Source: Zoogloea sp041914405 (lineage in GTDB: Bacteria > Pseudomonadota > Gammaproteobacteria > Burkholderiales > Rhodocyclaceae). Taken from it: a stretch of DNA of 64,000 bases. Shown one piece after another: positions 44,240-53,442 of the stretch (positions are counted from its first letter, which is position 1; the number at the start of each line of letters is the position of its first letter). The notes under the pieces were generated by a model. The model ran no database searches. It was not told the origin of the DNA and saw only the letters and a program-made list of their open reading frames with translations. The position numbers and the translations under genes are program-made. The DNA is taken from positions 1 to 64,000 of the forward strand of contig NZ_JAYSDK010000018.1 of NCBI RefSeq assembly GCF_041914405.1, given 5' to 3'.

Positions 44240-45367
44240 TTAGTGGCCGTTGCCGGCGGATCGGAGCAGACGGCCGACAAGCTCGCGGAATTCCAGGTCG
44301 ATATCGGCGGCCCGGTCGAAATACCGGTGCAGATCGTCTTGGGCAGCCTTGAACAGATCGTCCAGATAGGCACGCTGGATGTCTGTCAGGCTCATGCTGT
44401 CGAGGGCGCGCTCCAGGTTCTCCAGGGGCTCGACGAGCAGGTGCTGAGCCTGGGCCAAGTTGTCGCGGCCCTGTTCTGCGATCTGTGCCAGCGTTTGCCC
44501 CAGCGTGGCGAGCGGGTTGCCGCCATCGCTTGCCGGGCCCTGCGGGGTGTTCAGGGCATCCAGGTCGCGGATGCGCAGGTCGGCGCATTCGGCCAAGGTG
44601 GACAGATGCTCGCGCAGACTGGCGCGGCGGTCCGGTTCGTCCGTCGGCAGGTTGTGAATCAGGATCGCAATGCGCGGATAGGTAACCAGGGCGCGGCTGC
44701 CGAACTCGAAGAGGTGCCCGGTATCCCGCCGTGTGGCGAGCACGGAGGCCGCGAGCGGCGAGAGGGGGCCGTCGGTGGTGCGATCAATCTGCCCTTTGGG
44801 TGTGATGACGCGGACCGCACCGTTCAGATCCCAGGCATTGAGGATGCCGATAAACAGCTCGGTGACGCCTTCGTGGCTACCCTGGGCGGCGAGCTTGCGC
44901 AGCGCGTCGACGACCAAGCCCAGGTCGCCGACCTTGCTGAAAGCTCTTTGCACCAGCACCCGCGCGCTGTTCGACTGGAGGGACAAGGTGCGGATGGCCT
45001 GCCGGTGAGCAACGATGCCGCCCAGTTTGTGACGCAGTTCGTGTGCCGCCACCGGCTTCAGCAGATAGTCGTCGCCACCCGCCTCGTAGGCCGCGATGCG
45101 GTCTTCGGCGGTGTCGTGGGCCGACACGAAGACGACGGTCATGGCGTCGCCACCTGGCTGCTGGCGTAAGGCCCTGCAGGTATCGTAGCCGTCCAGGCCA
45201 GGCATGCCGATGTCGAGAAGGGCGATATCGAAGCCACCCGTGCTTGCCAGGAAAGCATCGCCACTCTCAAAGGTCTCGACGCTGTAGTCCTTCTCTAACA
45301 GCTTGCTCAGAATGAAGCGTTGCGGAGCATTGTCGTCGACAACCGCGATGCGAATCTTGTCATCCAT
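44240..45367 (-). CDS. response regulator, paralogue with the same C-terminal module
   Basis: Protein of 375 residues. REC domain (about 4-122): acidic DD at 11-12, phospho-acceptor Asp52 (IALLDIGMPGLDG), Lys104 (DYLLKP). The remainder matches the unknown module of the protein at 37878-39050: TYPRIAILIHNLPTDEPDR (229-247) aligns with INYPHVSILVNNFPIEDEDR, and the C-terminal helical parts also align. No known output domain is seen. I start at the ATG at 45367 (MDDKIRIAVVDD) because REC begins at once; an in-frame ATG at 45412 would add 15 residues. It precedes the kinase operon on the same strand and may be a further target of the kinase. Confidence 0.78.
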   Translation of the reverse strand: MDDKIRIAVVDDNAPQRFILSKLLEKDYSVETFESGDAFLASTGGFDIALLDIGMPGLDGYDTCRALRQQPGGDAMTVVFVSAHDTAEDRIAAYEAGGDDYLLKPVAAHELRHKLGGIVAHRQAIRTLSLQSNSARVLVQRAFSKVGDLGLVVDALRKLAAQGSHEGVTELFIGILNAWDLNGAVRVITPKGQIDRTTDGPLSPLAASVLATRRDTGHLFEFGSRALVTYPRIAILIHNLPTDEPDRRASLREHLSTLAECADLRIRDLDALNTPQGPASDGGNPLATLGQTLAQIAEQGRDNLAQAQHLLVEPLENLERALDSMSLTDIQRAYLDDLFKAAQDDLHRYFDRAADIDLEFRELVGRLLRSAGNGH

Positions 45368-45919
45368 GGCGCTACCTGGCTCCTCAAGCCTTGTTTTCAG
45401 ATTGACGGACATCGGCCGTGTCGGCAGCGCCCGATCAGCGATATCTGCGGAGCCGGAAGGTTAGCACGTCGAGCCACCGGGCCGGGGCGGCGGGAGTCGA
45501 TTTCATGAGATAACTCCAATCTGAGAAAAAGCTTAGGGATGAATAAGGCCGGGTCGGGTGTGCATTCGAAAGAAACATGATTGCCGGTCACCAGCGCCGA
45601 AATGAAAGTGTGAAATTGGCGCTTTACGCCTTGAGCCGGTTGACCGGGGGCCGTTCAGGAATGCACATTTGTCATGTCCATGGGCCGAAACGCGGCGGCA
45701 GCCATTGATCTGCGTGATGTAGAGGGTCTTTCTGCAATGCACCAACCGGCGAGAAGTATTTAACGGCGGACGCGATTGACGACGGAGATCGGCATGGTGC
45801 TCTTTGACGTCGATCAAACGGCGGGAGTTTGGCGGACATCTAGAATCCGGGGTGGCGAAATGGCGCGATCAGCTGTGTCTTTCGCTTTTTTCATTTTTGG
45901 GGCTGCGCGGGTCTGATCG
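45368..45919. other. 552-base gap, no gene recognised
   Basis: The stretch separates a leftward REC gene from the rightward globin-coupled HD-GYP gene and must hold divergent promoters. GC is lower than in the genes. I see no convincing coding frame, repeat or regulator box. Confidence 0.5.
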
Positions 45920-47041
45920 ATGCAAATGAAGTTGAATCAGTGGTTCGAACTCCTTTCTGTTGATGAAAGTGTTGCGGACGTCCTTCGGGAGTTTCTCCCC
46001 CTGATCGAAACGCACATCGACCGGATTCTGGATGTGCTTTACACACGTCTGCGCGCCTGTTCGGCGTCGGCTCCGGCCTTTCGCAGCGACGAAGCGCTTG
46101 TCCGGGCCCGCCGAAGCCAGAAGGAGCACTGGCTGAAGCATGTCTTTGCCGGCAACTTCGACGACAACTACCTGGAAGCCGCCCGGCGGATAGGCCGTAC
46201 CCATCACCAACTGGGCGTCGATCTTCGGCTTTACATGGGGGCTTATGCGATCGTTCTCAACGAACTGACCCGCATCGTCGAGGAGGTTATTCCCGGCGGC
46301 AAGGATGCACGGCTGCGCTATCTGGAGGCCGTGACCAACGTGGTCTTCACTGACATGGGGCTCGCCACCTATGGGTACTACGACACCATGCTGTCCCACG
46401 TGGAGGAGATGGCCCACCAGTTGAACATGAGCCTGGCACGTGCTGGCGAATACCGGGACAACGAGACCGGTGAGCATATCGTCCGCATGAGCCGCATGTG
46501 CGAGGCGGTTGCGCTGTCCTATGGCAAGGATGCCCGTTGGGCGGAAATGCTGCGGGTGGCAAGCCCGCTGCACGACGTGGGCAAGATCGGCGTGCCCGAC
46601 AGTATCCTCTTGAAGCCGGGGCGCCTGACTTCCGACGAACTGGTCGTGATGCGTCAGCATCCGGAAATTGGCGGAGACATCATCCCCGAGCATCCGGCCG
46701 AGGTGATCGGGATGGCCCGCCGGATTGCCCTTACGCACCACGAAAAATGGGACGGCACGGGCTATCCCGTCGGCCTGCGGGGCAGTGAGATTCCCCTTGA
46801 GGGACGGATCGCCGCGATCTGCGATGTTTACGATGCGCTGATTTCCAGGCGTCCCTACAAGCCGGCCTGGTCCACCGAGGAAGCCCTTGGACACATCCTG
46901 TCCAATAGCGGCACGCATTTCGATCCGGACGTGGTGCGCAGCTTCCTGGCCTGCTTGCCTCGCATCGATGAAATCCAGCGCCTGCACGCCGACATGGAAG
47001 GGGCCGGCACGCGGCTCGAGATGGGACCGGTGTGCTGTTGA
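45920..47041 (+). CDS. globin-coupled HD-GYP c-di-GMP phosphodiesterase
   Basis: Cytoplasmic protein of 373 residues. The N-terminal part (1-155) fits a globin-coupled sensor (protoglobin): HWLKHVFAGNFDDNYLEAAR followed by RIGRTHHQLGVDLRLYMGAY, where His95 or His96 would be the proximal heme ligand. The C-terminal part (about 170-370) is HD-GYP: TGEHIVRMS, His218-Asp219 in SPLHDVGKIGVPD, HHEKWDGTGYPVGL near 273, and the DVYDALISRRPYK segment. An O2- or NO-responsive heme domain would therefore control hydrolysis of c-di-GMP. Globin-coupled sensors are usually joined to GGDEF or methyl-accepting domains; joining to HD-GYP is uncommon in my knowledge. The ATG at 45920 gives the whole globin fold. 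Confidence 0.82.
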   Translation: MQMKLNQWFELLSVDESVADVLREFLPLIETHIDRILDVLYTRLRACSASAPAFRSDEALVRARRSQKEHWLKHVFAGNFDDNYLEAARRIGRTHHQLGVDLRLYMGAYAIVLNELTRIVEEVIPGGKDARLRYLEAVTNVVFTDMGLATYGYYDTMLSHVEEMAHQLNMSLARAGEYRDNETGEHIVRMSRMCEAVALSYGKDARWAEMLRVASPLHDVGKIGVPDSILLKPGRLTSDELVVMRQHPEIGGDIIPEHPAEVIGMARRIALTHHEKWDGTGYPVGLRGSEIPLEGRIAAICDVYDALISRRPYKPAWSTEEALGHILSNSGTHFDPDVVRSFLACLPRIDEIQRLHADMEGAGTRLEMGPVCC

Positions 47042-47213
47042 CCTCGCCCGGGTAGGGCACGCCCATTTGCCGGCTGGAGAATAGCCGTTGCATATCGCCA
47101 GCATCAGGCAAAGCAAATGGTATCTCCATGAGCCGCTGCTAAGCTGACCATCAGGCGGAACTTGTCCGTTATAGCGCGAGTCCTTTGTGTGTTTCGACCA
47201 GGAGGAGACAATC

Positions 47214-49409
47214 ATGAGCGAACAACAAAAGTGCCCGTTTGCCGGCATGCACGGTACCCCGGCGACGGCGGGGGCACGTTCCAACCGGGACTGGTGGCCG
47301 AAGCAAATCAACCTGGGCATCCTGCACCAGCACGCCCCGGCCTCGAACCCGATGGACCCAGGCTTCAACTACGCCGAAGCCTTCAAGAAACTTGACCTGG
47401 CCGCCGTCAAGCGGGACCTCACCGCGCTGATGACTGATTCGCAGGATTGGTGGCCGGCGGATTGGGGGCACTACGGCGGCCTGTTCATCCGGATGGCCTG
47501 GCATAGCGCCGGCACCTATCGCACCGCGGACGGGCGCGGTGGTGGCGGCACCGGCAACCAGCGCTTCGCACCGGTCAATAGCTGGCCCGACAACGGCAAC
47601 CTGGACAAGGCCCGCCGCCTACTATGGCCGATCAAACAGAAATACGGCAACGCACTCTCCTGGGCCGACCTGATTATTTTGGCGGGCAATGTGGCGCTGG
47701 AGTCCATGGGCTTCAAGACCTTCGGGTTTGGAGGTGGCCGCGTGGATATCTGGCAACCCGAAGAAGACATCTACTGGGGACCGGAAACCGAATGGCTGGG
47801 GGACAAGCGCTACAGCGGCGAACGCGATCTCGCCAACCCGTTGGCCGCAGTCCAGATGGGCCTCATCTACGTTAACCCGGAAGGCCCCAACGGCAATCCG
47901 GACCCGGTTGCCTCGGGCCGGGACGTGCGCGAGACCTTTGCCCGGATGGCGATGAACGACGAGGAAACCGTGGCGCTGGTGGCCGGTGGCCACACCTTCG
48001 GCAAGGCCCATGGCGCAGGCGACCCGAAACTGGTCGGACCTGAGCCGGAAGGCGCACCGCTGCAGCAGATGGGCTTGGGCTGGAAGAACGACTTTGGCTC
48101 CGGCAAGGGCATCCACACCACCACCAGCGGTATCGAAGGTGCCTGGAAGCCCAATCCCACGACCTGGGACAATGGCTATTTCGACACGCTGTTCGGTTAC
48201 GAGTGGGAACTCGTCAAGAGCCCGGCGGGTGCCTCGCAATGGCTGGCCAAGGACGTCAGGGACGAGGATCTGATCCCGGATGCCCACGACCCGTCGATCA
48301 AGCACCGGCCGATGATGACCACCGCCGACCTGTCGCTGCGCTTCGACCCGATATACGAGCCGATTGCCCGACGCTTCCACAAGGATCCCCAGGCCTTCGC
48401 CGACGCTTTTGCGCGCGCCTGGTTCAAGCTCACGCACCGGGACATGGGGCCGAAAGTGCGCTACCTCGGCCCGGAAGTGCCGGCGGAAGACCTGATCTGG
48501 CAGGATCCGATCCCAGCCGTTGATCACCCGCTGATCGATGCGGCCGATATCGCCGCACTCAAGGCGAAGGTGCTCGCCTCCGGGCTGTCAGTCGGAGAAC
48601 TCGTCTCCACCGCCTGGGCCTCCGCGTCCACCTTCCGTGGCTCCGACAAGCGCGGCGGCGCAAACGGCGCCCGCATCCGCCTGGCCCCTCAGAAAGACTG
48701 GGAGGCCAACGAACCCGCAAAGCTCGCCAAGGTGCTGGCGAAGCTGGAGGAGATTCAGCACGGCTTCAACGGCGCACAGAGTGATGGCAAGAAGGTATCC
48801 CTCGCCGACCTGATCGTGCTCGGCGGCTGCGTGGCCGTCGAGAGCGCCGCCAGGGCCGCCGGGCATGCAATCGAGGTGCCGTTCACGCCGGGTCGTGGTG
48901 ACGCCCTGGCCGAGCAGACCGACGCGGAGTCCTTCGCGGTGCTGGAGCCGCAGGCCGATGGTTTCCGCAATTACCAGAAGCAGGTCTTCCGCGTACCGGC
49001 GGAGACGCTGCTGGTGGACAAGGCCCAGCTGCTGAAGCTCAGCGCACCCGAAATGACCGTGCTGGTCGGTGGCCTGCGCGTGCTGGGAGCCAACGTCGGT
49101 GGCGTGAAGCATGGCGTTTTCACAAGCCGGGTCGGCCAGTTGAGCAACGACTTCTTTGTCAATCTGGTGGATATGGGCACGGAGTGGAGGCCGGAGTCGG
49201 AAGCGGCGGATGTCTTCGAAGGCCGAGACCGAAAGAGCGGTGAACTCAAATGGACCGGTACGCGCGTCGACCTGGTTTTTGGCTCCAACTCGCAGTTGCG
49301 GGCGCTGACCGAGGTGTATGCGCAGAGCGACGTACAGGGCAAGTTCGTGCGCGACTTCGTGGCTGCGTGGAATAAGGTGATGAATCTGGATCGCTTCGAT
49401 CTCGTGTAA
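47214..49409 (+). CDS. katG: bifunctional catalase-peroxidase
   Basis: Heme enzyme of 731 residues that removes hydrogen peroxide by catalase and peroxidase reactions. Seen: distal Arg93, Trp96 and His97 (FIRMAWHSAGTYRTADGRGG), Tyr of LIYVNPEGPNGNPDP near 218, Met of FARMAMNDEET near 244 (these with Trp form the KatG crosslink), the proximal His in ALVAGGHTFGKAHGAG near 259, and the inactive C-terminal duplicate domain. The ATG at 47214 follows GGAGGAGACAATC. An AHxxGR-type OxyR site was not recognised upstream. It is a single gene followed by an 11-base stem. Confidence 0.96.
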   Translation: MSEQQKCPFAGMHGTPATAGARSNRDWWPKQINLGILHQHAPASNPMDPGFNYAEAFKKLDLAAVKRDLTALMTDSQDWWPADWGHYGGLFIRMAWHSAGTYRTADGRGGGGTGNQRFAPVNSWPDNGNLDKARRLLWPIKQKYGNALSWADLIILAGNVALESMGFKTFGFGGGRVDIWQPEEDIYWGPETEWLGDKRYSGERDLANPLAAVQMGLIYVNPEGPNGNPDPVASGRDVRETFARMAMNDEETVALVAGGHTFGKAHGAGDPKLVGPEPEGAPLQQMGLGWKNDFGSGKGIHTTTSGIEGAWKPNPTTWDNGYFDTLFGYEWELVKSPAGASQWLAKDVRDEDLIPDAHDPSIKHRPMMTTADLSLRFDPIYEPIARRFHKDPQAFADAFARAWFKLTHRDMGPKVRYLGPEVPAEDLIWQDPIPAVDHPLIDAADIAALKAKVLASGLSVGELVSTAWASASTFRGSDKRGGANGARIRLAPQKDWEANEPAKLAKVLAKLEEIQHGFNGAQSDGKKVSLADLIVLGGCVAVESAARAAGHAIEVPFTPGRGDALAEQTDAESFAVLEPQADGFRNYQKQVFRVPAETLLVDKAQLLKLSAPEMTVLVGGLRVLGANVGGVKHGVFTSRVGQLSNDFFVNLVDMGTEWRPESEAADVFEGRDRKSGELKWTGTRVDLVFGSNSQLRALTEVYAQSDVQGKFVRDFVAAWNKVMNLDRFDLV

Positions 49410-49417
49410 GGACGGTA

Positions 49418-49449
49418 GGGCAGGCCATTGGCACGCGCATGGCCTGCCC
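49418..49449 (+). terminator. hairpin after katG
   Basis: GGGCAGGCCAT (49418-49428) and ATGGCCTGCCC (49439-49449) form a perfect 11-base stem with a 10-base loop nine bases after the katG stop. The T tail is absent. Confidence 0.6.
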
Positions 49450-49878
49450 CGCGGGACCGGGGACATGAAGGCGTGCATCCCCCCCCCGGGACTTGAAGAT
49501 CAATTCATTGCGATACCGGGATCAACAATCAGCCCACTGCCTTGCGTAATCCGGGATGACCTGATCCTGCCCGAGCCTGAACAAATGGGCGGCTTGCGCG
49601 TTGTTGCGAGCGGCAATATGCCGGCCCAGACAGGAAAGTCGACGTCGTCATCCTTGTCAGTCGGGCTTGTATTGCGGATTTTGACCGCGGCTTCGTCCAG
49701 CGTTGTCTCGAGCGAGCTTCGTCTGTTCGGCGTTGCTAATGTTCGAGGCGACACCTATGGTGATTGATGGTCGGGTCACAGGGCAGCCAGGTTGCCGGCC
49801 GACCATTTCCGCCCGCGCCTAATTCCATTGGGGCTGCAGGCAGAACACCAACCTGTTCTATGCGGCAAGGAGGTCGTC
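49450..49878. other. 429-base gap, no gene recognised
   Basis: Between the katG terminator and the flavin reductase. It has a run of nine C at 49479-49487. A short frame of 100 codons is open, but its composition and lack of any motif or ribosome site give no support. The ribosome site AAGGAGG of the next gene is at 49867-49873. Confidence 0.5.
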
Positions 49879-50451
49879 ATGAGCAGCTACAAGGTCGGCT
49901 ATTTCGTCGGCAGCCTTTCGAGCACGTCGATCAACCGGCTGCTGGCCAAGGCGCTGGTGCGTCTGGCGCCGCCGGAACTGGAACTCACCGAGGTTCCGAT
50001 TCGTGATCTACCGCTCTACAGCCAGGACTACGATGCGGATTTCCCACCGATCGCCTGCAGTTTCAAGAAGGTCATCACCGATTCCGATGCCATCCTCTTC
50101 GTGACGCCGGAGTTCAACCGTTCGATCCCGGGAGGCCTGAAGAACGCCATCGATTGGGCGAGCCGCCCGTGGGGCAATAATTCCTTTGCGCTTAAGCCCG
50201 CCGCGGTGATCGGTACCTCGCCTGGCGCCATCGGCACCGCGGTGGCGCAGCAGAGCCTGCGTGGGGTGCTGTGCTTCTGCAACGCACCGCTGATGAATAC
50301 CGTCGAGGCCTACATCCAGTTCAAGCCAGGGCTCATCACCGAAGACGGGCAGGTGACAGACCCGTTCACCGAACAGTTCCTAAGCAACTACATGAAGGAG
50401 TTCCACGCCTTCATCGTACGGGTGTTGACGGTATTGCCGCGAAGCAGTTGA
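49879..50451 (+). CDS. NADPH-dependent FMN reductase
   Basis: Flavodoxin-like reductase of 190 residues of the ChrR/YieF-AzoR-like group, which reduces quinones, chromate or azo compounds by two electrons with NAD(P)H. Seen: FMN phosphate loop VGSLSSTSINRLLAKAL near residue 10, VTPEFNRSIPGGLKNAIDW near 75, and KPAAVIGTSPGAIGTAVAQQSL near 112. The ATG at 49879 follows AAGGAGG. It converges with the eight-gene operon at 50453, with stop codons almost touching. An antioxidant role beside katG is plausible. Confidence 0.83.
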   Translation: MSSYKVGYFVGSLSSTSINRLLAKALVRLAPPELELTEVPIRDLPLYSQDYDADFPPIACSFKKVITDSDAILFVTPEFNRSIPGGLKNAIDWASRPWGNNSFALKPAAVIGTSPGAIGTAVAQQSLRGVLCFCNAPLMNTVEAYIQFKPGLITEDGQVTDPFTEQFLSNYMKEFHAFIVRVLTVLPRSS

Positions 50452-50452
50452 T

Positions 50453-50920
50453 CTACCCCGTTTCGCCGGGCGAGGCGGTCGCTTGCGATCTACCTCCCCC
50501 GGCTGCCAGCGCGTTCCTGAGCCAACGCATGAGGCGGCCGATCAGCGGCACTTTCATGTACAACTCCTCGGCCGCATCCCAGTAGTCCCGGTGGTAGTCG
50601 ATCTTGCCGTCGCTACCGAGCTTGAGATGCGACACGCCGCGAATGGTCTGCGCCTCACCCCGGCCCCACAGGCGCGCGCGGTAGGAGAATTCCCAGACCA
50701 GCATGACGCCGTGCGCGTCACGTATATGTTCGGTAACGACGAAGCGCGGTTCATCCACCTGCCGGAACATGTGGGTAAAGATCTGTTCAATCGCCTCGAT
50801 GCCGCGCACCTCGTTGAACGGATCCTTGAAATAGGCACCGGCTCCGTAGAACTCGGCGAAGCGTCCGATGCTCTCCGGTGTCAGCGTTTGGTAGAAGGCG
50901 ATCAGTCGATCGATATCCAT
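50453..50920 (-). CDS. NTF2-like (SnoaL-type) protein
   Basis: Small alpha+beta barrel protein of 155 residues: MDIDRLIAFYQTLTPESIGR, AYFKDPFNEVRGIEAIEQIF near 30, and DYHRDYWDAAEELYMKVPLIG near 107. This is the SnoaL/NTF2-like group often found with lipid or steroid-type modification genes; the group contains both enzymes and binding proteins, so no reaction is assigned. It is the last gene of the operon that starts at 57301; its ATG lies one base past the stop of the SDR gene. Basic C-terminal tail. Confidence 0.72.
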   Translation of the reverse strand: MDIDRLIAFYQTLTPESIGRFAEFYGAGAYFKDPFNEVRGIEAIEQIFTHMFRQVDEPRFVVTEHIRDAHGVMLVWEFSYRARLWGRGEAQTIRGVSHLKLGSDGKIDYHRDYWDAAEELYMKVPLIGRLMRWLRNALAAGGGRSQATASPGETG

Positions 50921-50921
50921 T

Positions 50922-51677
50922 TCAGGTTCCAGTGAGACGGCGGATCAGTGGGAAGTACCACCGATAGGGCAGCAGCGACAGGAGCTTCAGCACGCGGGTG
51001 AAGCGCTTGGGAAAATGGATTTCGAAGCGCCCCGTCCTGAAGCCGTCCAGTGCCGCGGTGGCTGCCTGCTCAGGCGTCAGCAGCGCCGGCATGGTGAAAT
51101 CGTTGCGCGCGGTCAGGCGGGTTTGCACGAAGCCGGGGTTGATGAGCCACACGCCGATGCCTTGCGGCGCCAGGTCAAGATGCAGGCATTCGGCAAAATG
51201 GATCAGCGCCGCCTTGCCCGGCCCGTAGCACAGGGCCTTGGGCAGACCGCGATAGCCCGCCACGCTGGCCACGAAGGCGATGCCGCCGCCCGCGCTCAGA
51301 GTGGGAAGGACGCAGGCGGCCAGACGCATCGCCCCGTTGAAATTGACTGCGATGACCTGCTCGGCGCGCGTCAGATCAAAGTCGCTGGCGCGCATCGGAA
51401 CATAGTCGCCGGCCAGGTAAACCACCAGGTCGATGCCGCCCCAGGCTGCCATCAAGGTCCGATGCGCGTCGGCCAGGCTGCTCGTATCGGTTGCGTCGCA
51501 GGGAAGCAGCAGGGCCGCGTTGATCTGGAGCGATCGCAACTTGTCCGCCGAACGGGCTGACACTGCCAGCCGCGCGCCGCGCCGGGCGAGCTCTCTGGCC
51601 ATGGCTGCACCGATGCCGCTTGAAGCACCGACCAGCCATACGCGCCGACCTCGCCAGTTCGAGATTGCTGGGTTCAT
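50922..51677 (-). CDS. short-chain dehydrogenase in the photoreceptor-linked operon
   Basis: SDR of 251 residues. Seen: VGASSGIGAAMARELARRGA near residue 16, YLAG near 87 in place of NNAG, FVASVAGYRG with catalytic Ser, and YGPGKAA with Tyr and Lys near 150. The C-terminal part (KLLSLLPYRWYFPLIRRLTG) is hydrophobic and basic and may touch the membrane, fitting a lipid substrate. It lies 22 bases after the DUF3833 gene. SDRs of this kind accompany Cfa/DUF1365 clusters in other proteobacteria. Substrate unknown. Confidence 0.8.
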   Translation of the reverse strand: MNPAISNWRGRRVWLVGASSGIGAAMARELARRGARLAVSARSADKLRSLQINAALLLPCDATDTSSLADAHRTLMAAWGGIDLVVYLAGDYVPMRASDFDLTRAEQVIAVNFNGAMRLAACVLPTLSAGGGIAFVASVAGYRGLPKALCYGPGKAALIHFAECLHLDLAPQGIGVWLINPGFVQTRLTARNDFTMPALLTPEQAATAALDGFRTGRFEIHFPKRFTRVLKLLSLLPYRWYFPLIRRLTGT

Positions 51678-51699
51678 CGTGCTCTTGGCTCCGGCAGCC

Positions 51700-52224
51700 T
51701 CAACGCTTGGCGAAGCTCAGCGTCACCTCGCCGAGCCTGAAGCCCCACTTCGACATGTAGGAGCGGTTGAGCATCACCTTGTCGTCCATCAGGAACATCC
51801 AGTCGTCGAAGTCGACGTGATAAGTCCTGCCGTCCACCGGCAGCGCCAGCACGTAGCGCCAGCGCAGTGCGTTGCCGGCCACTTCGCCTACCGCCTCGCC
51901 GATCACGTCGTCGGCGGTACCCCGATAGCTGCCGTCCGGCTGGCGCTTGAGCGTCCACACCCTCCGTGACGTGGTGCCGTCGGACCACTTGAAATGCTCG
52001 TCGAGGACACCGGTGTCGCCCTCCCAGCTGGCTTCGATGACAGCGTGGAAGCGCTTCTTCACCTCGCCGGAGCGCCCCTGGAAGACGCCCCAGGCATCCA
52101 GCGTGCCGTTCAGGTAGTGCCGCAGATCGAGCACCGGTTGCTCGCCCTTGTATTGTTCGACACCGTTTGATGCGCAGGCCGTGAGGCCGACGGAGAGCAG
52201 GGCAGCGGTGAGCAGTTTCATCAT
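51700..52224 (-). CDS. DUF3833 lipoprotein
   Basis: Protein of 174 residues beginning MMKLLTAALLSVGLTACASN: a lipoprotein signal with lipobox LTAC, cut before the Cys near residue 17. The rest resembles the DUF3833 family (GTLDAWGVFQGRSGEVKKRF, HFKWSDGTTSRRVWTLKR, GNALRWRYVLALPVDGRTYHVDFDDWMFLMDD), a lipocalin-like periplasmic or outer-membrane lipoprotein of unknown function that is regularly linked with Cfa-type clusters. The ATG overlaps the stop of the MFS gene as ATGA. It may carry the operon's lipid product across the periplasm; this is inference. Confidence 0.8.
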   Translation of the reverse strand: MMKLLTAALLSVGLTACASNGVEQYKGEQPVLDLRHYLNGTLDAWGVFQGRSGEVKKRFHAVIEASWEGDTGVLDEHFKWSDGTTSRRVWTLKRQPDGSYRGTADDVIGEAVGEVAGNALRWRYVLALPVDGRTYHVDFDDWMFLMDDKVMLNRSYMSKWGFRLGEVTLSFAKR

Positions 52225-53441
52225 CGAATCTCCAGTGAGTCGCGCCAGCGCCACAGCAGGCTGGCCGCCAGCAACTTGAAGCCGAGTGGCAGCATGGCGT
52301 AGGTAAAGCTCAACGCCTCGAGTCCGCCGGGGCCACCCGGCCGGTAATCGAGCAGATCCAGCAGCGGCAAGGCCAGTCCGGCGGCCAGGGCCAGGTTGAG
52401 CTTGGCAATCAGATTCCATAGCCCGAAGCAGGCGCCGGCCTGCCCCTGGCGCTCGCCCAGATCGGCGGCAATGGCGGCTGGCAAGGCCAGGTCGGCGCCC
52501 AGCGCGAGGCCGGATACAAGGCAGATTCCGGCGAAGGTCCCGATATCGCCGCTGCCGAGCGATGCGGTGCCGGCGAAGGCACCCACGGCAAGCACCATCG
52601 CCAGTGCCCAGGCCCGCACCCGTCCGTAACGGGCGGCGAGCCTGACCCACACTGGCAGGGACGCGGCCCCCGCGACGAAATACAGGGCCAGCAATGGACC
52701 GGCTGCGTTGGCTGTACCGAGCACATCGGCAACGAAAAACAGGAACAGCGTTGCAGGCAGCGCAGCGGCGATGCCGTTGACGATGAAGACACCGAGCAAA
52801 CGACGAAAGGCCGCATCGCCCAGCGCTCGCCCAATGCTCTCGCCCAAGGGCGTATCCGATGTGGCCGTCGGCACCCCCACCCCAGCCTGGGAGAAGGCCA
52901 CGGCGGCAGCAAGCAGCAGCAAGGGCGGCAGGACCCAGGACAGACGTTCGGTGCCGGCGTTCAGGTCGTTTGCCAGCAAGCCGGGCAACGCGGCCGCAAG
53001 CATCACGCCGGCCAGGCCGAAGCCCTCCCGCGCGGCCGTCAGCCGTGTTCGCAGCGTCGAGTCGCCGCCGAGCGTAGCCCCCCAGGCTTGGTAGGCCACT
53101 GAGGCTGCGGAGAAGCCCAGATAGGTTAGCGCCAGCGAGCCGAGCAACCAGAGCGCGGGTGAAGCGGAGGGTGGATTGAGCAGGGCGACAAAGCCGAGTG
53201 TGAAGGGAAGCAGGGCGAAGGCCAGCATGCGCCGGCGCGGCCAGCGGTCGGCCAGCCAGCCCAGCCATGGGTCGATGAAGGCGTCGAGCAGGCGTGCGCC
53301 GAGCAGAATGGCGCCGAGTAGCGCCAGATCCATCCCGGTCGCGTCGGCGTAATAGCGCGGAACATGGACGTAGATCGGCAGTGCGGCGAAAGCCAGCGGG
53401 AGACCAAGTGCTCCATAGGCCAAGACCCCGGAATTCGACAC
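52221..53441 (-). CDS. MFS transporter (GPH-like)
   Basis: Inner-membrane protein of 406 residues with about 12 hydrophobic segments, of the glycoside-pentoside-hexuronide-like major facilitator group: LAYGALGLPLAFAALPIYVHVPRYYAD at the start, LLDAFIDPWLGWLADRWPRRRML as the loop 2-3 motif, and ACFGLWNLIAKLNLALAAGLALPLLD near the end. I start at GTG 53441 (VSNSGVLAYGALG), preceded by GGGAGG, because similarity begins there and it directly follows the upstream stop; earlier ATG codons would overlap the upstream gene. In this operon it may move a lipid precursor or product, not a sugar. Confidence 0.8.
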   Translation of the reverse strand: MSNSGVLAYGALGLPLAFAALPIYVHVPRYYADATGMDLALLGAILLGARLLDAFIDPWLGWLADRWPRRRMLAFALLPFTLGFVALLNPPSASPALWLLGSLALTYLGFSAASVAYQAWGATLGGDSTLRTRLTAAREGFGLAGVMLAAALPGLLANDLNAGTERLSWVLPPLLLLAAAVAFSQAGVGVPTATSDTPLGESIGRALGDAAFRRLLGVFIVNGIAAALPATLFLFFVADVLGTANAAGPLLALYFVAGAASLPVWVRLAARYGRVRAWALAMVLAVGAFAGTASLGSGDIGTFAGICLVSGLALGADLALPAAIAADLGERQGQAGACFGLWNLIAKLNLALAAGLALPLLDLLDYRPGGPGGLEALSFTYAMLPLGFKLLAASLLWRWRDSLEIR

Positions 53442-53442
53442 T

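Noticed and set aside
45533..45817. A 94-codon minus-strand frame in the gap before the globin-coupled HD-GYP gene.
   Set aside because: No ribosome site, no motif, unlike codon use; the start would lie in likely promoter DNA.
49479..49487. Run of nine C as a possible contig join like the one near 2500.
   Set aside because: No N, no echo of nearby sequence, and flanks look normal; kept as ordinary sequence, though the run length may be inexact.
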